Positions 6,040-8,950 of a DNA stretch of 8,950 bases are shown piece after piece. The notes beneath the pieces are model-generated. The model searched no databases. It saw nothing but the letters and a program-made list of their open reading frames with translations, and was not told the origin of the DNA. The number at the start of each line of letters is the position of its first letter. Position 1 is the stretch's first letter. Source of the DNA: CAZIQY01 sp964541605 (GTDB lineage Bacteria > Desulfobacterota > Syntrophia > Syntrophales > UBA2185); assembly GCA_964541605.1 (NCBI GenBank), contig CAZIQY010000102.1, forward strand, positions 1 to 8,950. Reading direction: 5' to 3'. Position numbers and translations under genes: made by a program.

Positions 6040-7584
6040 ATGGATTATCTGGCCAAAAATGGAGTTATATTGTTGGTTATGATTGTCTATGTCGCTTTTT
6101 GTCTTTTGATCGGTCAGTGGTTCAAAAAAAGAGCCGCTACGGGTGTGGGTGCCTTCTATGTTGCAAAAAGGGAGATCCCGGGATGGGTAATCGCCCTTGC
6201 CTTTTTTTCCACGTTCATCAGCACGAATACGTACGTCGGCCAGGCAGGCTATTCGTTCAAGGCGGGTCTTTCCTGGGCCTGGGTGGGTGTTTACTGGGTG
6301 ATCTTCTGTATGATTTCCTGGCTTGCGATGGGTAAACGGATGAGAATCCAGACGGCCAAATTGAAGTCATTTACCATACCGGATTACTTCGATTATCGCT
6401 ATCAGAGCCCCATGTCAAAGGCGCTGCGGATCTTTGCGGCGGCCGTCATATTGTTTGCCACGCTCTGGTACATGGTGGGAATCGCAAAAGGTTGCGCCCA
6501 TCTGCTGCAATCCACTTTGGGTATTCCCTATGTGTGGGGCGCCTTCCTCGTCATCGGTATCACCGCCGTGTATACGATCATGGGCGGGATGTACAGTGTC
6601 CTGTGGACGGATGCCTTGCAGGGCATCATCATGTTTTTTGTCGCGATCATCATGTTTATGGTGCCGTTCCTTTTCGTGGGCGGCGTTGGTCCTATCATGG
6701 ACAGTCTCGTTCATACCACCCATCTGACTGCGGCAGGGAAACCTATGGGTGACGGCCTGGTCACGTTCTGCACTCTCGTTTCCTTTGCGTATATCACCGG
6801 GATCGGATTGTCCGTCGGGATGAAGCAGATCTCCGAACCCCGATGCCTGATCCGTTTCTACTCGATTGACAACGAAAAAAGCATGAAGTTTGCGATGATT
6901 GCGACCCCGATTTTACTGGGAATTTCCCTGGCATGCGTCTTCGGTATTGGCGCCCTGTGCCACGGCATGGCCACAGACGCTGAATCGGCCTATCTGGTCA
7001 AGCATACGGACGAAGTCATCGGGTGGATGTTGACGAAATTCGGCAGTCCCCTGGTCACGGCGATCGTTCTGGCGGGACTGTTCGCCGCGGGGATGTCTTC
7101 GTTTGCGGCCGTTCTCATTATTGTGGGCACGGCATTCGTGGGGGACATCTGGTCGGTATTGAAACCCATGGCCCCGCAACAACAGGTCTTGCGGACCAAA
7201 TGGTTCATGGTCTTCTATGCTGTTCTCGTGTTTCTTTTCACCCTCCGCCCGATTGCAGGCATCGTCGAATTAACCGCGTTCTCCGGGGCCGTTTTTGCAG
7301 CCAGTTTCTTCCCGGCCGTATTCGGTGGTCTCTATTGGCGCTGGGGAACCGGAAAAGCCGCGCTCTATTCCATGATCATCGGGATCGTGGGCTGCGTGGT
7401 GTGGAGGTTCGGCTTCCGGCAACAGTATGCGTCTTTGAAGGATATTACCGAGATCATACCGGCCTTCATTGTTTCGATAATCGCCTATGTGATTATCAGC
7501 CGAATGACCAAGAGCGATTTGCCGTCCAAGGAACACCTGGACAGTGTCTTTCATGACCCGGCGGCGGCCCGCAAAGGGGCCTGA
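6040..7584 (+). CDS. Sodium:solute symporter (SSF family), substrate unknown
   Basis: The protein of 514 residues imports a small organic solute with Na+ across the cytoplasmic membrane. It has about 13 hydrophobic helices and the LeuT-like fold pattern. Seen: helix 1 motif FFSTFISTNTYVGQAGYSF (55-73), FTIPDYFDYRYQSP (111-124), and AVYTIMGGMYSVLWTDALQG (176-195), close to the SSF signature. The S353-S354 pair in AAGMSSFAA lies where the Na+ site serines of helix 8 sit in characterised members. The ATG at 6040 has AAGGAGG at 6026-6032 with good spacing. It lies between the microprotein gene and a CaiB start codon 21 bases downstream, so it is probably cotranscribed with both. Carboxylate uptake is plausible because both neighbours belong to acyl transfer families; amino acids and other solutes are not excluded. 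Confidence 0.9.
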   Translation: MDYLAKNGVILLVMIVYVAFCLLIGQWFKKRAATGVGAFYVAKREIPGWVIALAFFSTFISTNTYVGQAGYSFKAGLSWAWVGVYWVIFCMISWLAMGKRMRIQTAKLKSFTIPDYFDYRYQSPMSKALRIFAAAVILFATLWYMVGIAKGCAHLLQSTLGIPYVWGAFLVIGITAVYTIMGGMYSVLWTDALQGIIMFFVAIIMFMVPFLFVGGVGPIMDSLVHTTHLTAAGKPMGDGLVTFCTLVSFAYITGIGLSVGMKQISEPRCLIRFYSIDNEKSMKFAMIATPILLGISLACVFGIGALCHGMATDAESAYLVKHTDEVIGWMLTKFGSPLVTAIVLAGLFAAGMSSFAAVLIIVGTAFVGDIWSVLKPMAPQQQVLRTKWFMVFYAVLVFLFTLRPIAGIVELTAFSGAVFAASFFPAVFGGLYWRWGTGKAALYSMIIGIVGCVVWRFGFRQQYASLKDITEIIPAFIVSIIAYVIISRMTKSDLPSKEHLDSVFHDPAAARKGA

Positions 7585-7605
7585 AACGACCGAAGGAGGT
7601 CTGCG

Positions 7606-7677
7606 ATGAGGCACGCTTTGGAAGAAGTCCGGGTTATCGATCTCAGCCATGTCCTGGCAGCGATTGATATTGATTGA
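7606..7677 (+). pseudogene. 5' fragment of a CaiB/BaiF (class III) CoA-transferase gene, truncated
   Basis: After AAGGAGGT (7593-7600) and a 5-base spacer, an ATG opens MRHALEEVRVIDLSHVLAA, the characteristic N-terminus of CaiB/BaiF CoA-transferases, where LSHVLAGP normally follows. The match stops near 7660 and the frame ends at TGA 7675-7677 after four unrelated residues. The remaining roughly 380 residues are absent. The break adjoins insertion-sequence DNA, so the gene was probably cut by a transposon or an associated deletion. The intact ribosome site shows it was the fourth gene of the operon. Whether the rest of the gene lies beyond the window's right edge cannot be seen. Confidence 0.75.
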
Positions 7678-7747
7678 TAAGACATTGCTTCTGACGGTAC
7701 GGAGTATAGAAGCGTAGTTTTCTCAAGTCAAGTGGTAATTTTCACCT
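7661..7747. other. Junction DNA between the broken CaiB gene and the right-hand insertion sequence
   Basis: No gene is visible. The stretch has AT-rich repeats (ATTGAT three times in 7662-7677) and a CAAG...CTTG partial palindrome around 7730-7748. It may belong to the insertion sequence end, to a long target duplication, or to a third element; the exact tip cannot be fixed from this copy alone. Confidence 0.4.
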
Positions 7748-7754
7748 TGTCAAG

Positions 7755-7797
7755 AGCAAATAGAATTGTCCGGTTTTGTAGCAAATGAATTGTCCGC
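7755..7797 (+). repeat. Two direct repeats at the insertion sequence end (probable transposase binding sites)
   Basis: AGCAAATAGAATTGTCCGG (7755-7773) and AGCAAATGAATTGTCCGC (7780-7797) differ by a one-base deletion and the last base, and start 25 bases apart, so they would lie on similar faces of the helix. Repeated boxes at the tips are typical for transposases that bind several sites. Confidence 0.7.
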
Positions 7798-7807
7798 TTT
7801 TTCTGTT

Positions 7808-7828
7808 CAAGAAAGGATTCCTTTTTTG
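7808..7828 (+). repeat. Short palindrome CAAGAAAGGA-T-TCCTTTTTTG
   Basis: Two 10-base arms pair around a central T, with one G-T pair. It lies inside the end region of the insertion sequence. No function is evident. Confidence 0.35.
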
Positions 7829-7865
7829 AGCAGGAGGTGAGCGGCGGACTTACGCATACCTCTGA

Positions 7866-7936
7866 ACGGGAGTTATCCACAGCCATTCTCCCGCAGCCCT
7901 TGCGGAGCAGGGGGAGATGGTTGTGGGTAACTCCGT
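7866..7936. repeat. Long imperfect hairpin just after the transposase gene, with a perfect DnaA box
   Basis: The left arm (7866-7892, ACGGGAGTTATCCACAGCC...) pairs with the right arm (7912-7936, ...GGTTGTGGGTAACTCCGT) over about 22 base pairs with few mismatches or bulges. CCGCA and TGCGG (7891-7905) form an inner stem. TTATCCACA at 7873-7881 is an exact DnaA-box consensus, and the opposite arm carries the near match TTACCCACA on the minus strand. The structure begins at the transposase stop codon. On the minus strand no T-run follows it, so it is not a standard terminator. It may protect the transcript 3' end or act at the DNA level. Confidence 0.65.
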
Positions 7937-8950
7937 CAGGCCGCTTTTTTTGTCTCTTTGAGCTTTCCCCTCGGGTCATAATCAGCCAATTTTCGTGGAC
8001 CGTAGAAGATGGCGAGCGAACCTTCGAGNNNNNNNNNNATGGACCTGTACCCTGACCCTGACGTAATGGCAGCGATAACGATTTGCGGGGATTTGAAGGG
8101 TCATTCCCTCGAAGCTAACGCAGTTGTCGGCGCTGACCGTCCGCTCGTCTTGCTGACAGAGGATGTCATCCAGGTTTCCCCCCGTCCAGGGAACGAACGC
8201 TGATCCTTCTTCAGGAGCCGGCTGCATGAACTCGGCGTTGAACGCGGGCAGATACGTCTGGGCCAGATAACGATTGGCGGCATCCATATCGGTGATCCCA
8301 TGAAAGGCCAACTCTTTGACAAGACGGTCCTGATGAGTCTTAAAGGCCCTCTCGCTCCGCCCCCGAGCCTCGGGAGAATAGGCGGCGATCATCTGAATCC
8401 CAAGGTGTTTCATGGCTCGACCAAACTGAGTCAACTGTGTTTTGCTGACCTTCCCACCTTCTTTGGGTGTAAACCAGTAGTGACTTCCCCGGTCCGTGTA
8501 GAGGGAACTGAATAACCCCCTTTGAACAATCACATCCCGTACCCCTTGAAAACTGCTGGCCGTCCCTTCCTCTTCCACAAAAAACATCGAGTAATGTTCA
8601 CTGGTCGCATCATCCATCGTCACAATCAAATCCCACATCTTGCCGGGAACCCATTCATGCCTGCTGCCGTCTTGATGCAGCATCATCCCCGACAAGTGAG
8701 CCCGCTCTCGCCGTATACGATGAACGCCCTGTTTGGCCGACCTCAAAACCAAACCCTTCGATTGAAGTGTGTTTTTCACCCAACTGTAACTACGCTTGCC
8801 TCCGTCCCGCTGATACCAACTGTAAAAATGCTTCACGTTCCAGCCCCGATAGCGACTGCCATAGCGCTCAGAAACCGCCATCACCTCATCCACCGGCGCA
8901 CGACGAAATGAAGCCTGTGTCAAACGCTTGTCCGACAAACCCTCTATCCC
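7936..8950 (-). CDS. ISNCY/IS1202-type DDE transposase, N-terminus missing, with an assembly gap
   Basis: The frame enters from the right edge (GIEGLSDKRL...), so the TTG at 8938 is only an internal codon and the N-terminal helix-turn-helix lies outside. Counting from 8938, the integrase-type core has D90 in MMLHQDGSRHEW, D149 in LYTDRGSHYW and E196 in SPEARGRSERAFKTHQDRL. The segments RRAPVDEVM, SYSWVKNTLQ and MDDATSEHYSMFF are typical of this group. C-terminal to the core come AFNAEFMQPAPE and VSFEGMTLQIP. Before the ten Ns the reading is VRVRVQVH; after them the family-like ending LEGSLAIFYGPRKLADYDPR continues in another frame to KETKKAA and a TGA at 7936-7938. The N-run is thus a placeholder of wrong length, and the naive frame ending at 7982 is an artefact. 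The protein is probably intact apart from the gap. Confidence 0.85.
8029..8038. other. Assembly gap (ten Ns)
   Basis: Ten Ns split the transposase gene. The coding frames on either side differ by one, so the true gap is not ten bases: a multiple of three would restore a single open frame. Confidence 0.95.

Larger units (their letters stand above)
7748..8950 (-). mobile_element. Partial insertion sequence of the ISNCY/IS1202 type, running off the right edge
   Basis: The element includes repeated end motifs (7755-7797), a long hairpin (7866-7936) and a minus-strand transposase (7936-8950). I place the tip provisionally at TGTCAAG (7748), because many such elements begin with TGT followed by repeated ATTGTCCG boxes. 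Its other end lies outside the window. An assembly gap at 8029-8038 falls inside it, as commonly happens with multi-copy elements. Confidence 0.65.

Noticed and set aside
7941..7950. T-run after the 7866-7936 hairpin as a plus-strand intrinsic terminator
   Set aside because: The T-run is the complement of two lysine codons at the end of the transposase and begins 8 bases after the stem.
2430..8950. Composite transposon carrying the MdcA-symporter operon
   Set aside because: The flanking elements have unrelated transposases and unrelated ends, so they cannot act as a matched pair.
1..8950. CRISPR array, tRNA or rRNA gene
   Set aside because: No regularly spaced repeats, cloverleaf or rRNA-like conserved sequence was seen on either strand.

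Overview
The window looks like a draft-assembly segment from a GC-rich, probably anaerobic bacterium. Its gene style (MdcA-type transferase, CaiB/BaiF start, small protein ahead of a sodium symporter, several old insertion sequences) suggests a Desulfobacterota/Syntrophales-like host. That taxonomic guess is inference only; no marker gene is present. A run of ten Ns at 8029-8038 marks an assembly join inside an insertion sequence.

Layout. Positions 3-1097 hold a radical SAM gene of the Elp3-like type, interrupted by an in-frame amber codon at 348-350 and apparently lacking its iron-sulfur cysteine motif. Positions 1174-1788 encode a secreted or envelope NlpC/P60 peptidase with all three catalytic residues. 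Positions about 1930-3850 are an insertion-sequence block. On the minus strand is an IS256-type transposase reduced to its two ends, with the catalytic middle deleted. Next to it is an apparently complete 1.4 kb element (2430-3850) with 35-bp terminal inverted repeats, a D-D-E transposase related to the IS256/ISH6/ISLre2 (Mutator-like) superfamily, and a hairpin that covers the transposase ribosome binding site. Just outside its right end is a short sequence that folds like domain V of a group II intron.

Positions 4061-7677 look like one operon on the plus strand: an MdcA-type acyl transferase (alpha subunit of malonate decarboxylase), a 49-residue single-pass membrane protein, a sodium:solute symporter, and the first codons of a CaiB/BaiF CoA-transferase. 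Each has a strong Shine-Dalgarno. The logical reading is an uptake-and-activation module for a small carboxylic acid, but no acyl carrier protein or decarboxylase subunit (MdcC, D, E) is present, so the substrate is open. The CaiB gene is cut after about 18 codons. From about 7661 to the window end lies insertion-sequence DNA: repeated end motifs, a long hairpin containing a perfect DnaA box, and a minus-strand ISNCY/IS1202-type transposase that runs off the right edge.

The most useful observations are the hairpin-masked transposase start, the internally deleted IS256 remnant, the orphan MdcA-microprotein-symporter operon, the truncated CaiB gene, the amber-interrupted radical SAM gene, and the true transposase C-terminus hidden by the N gap.
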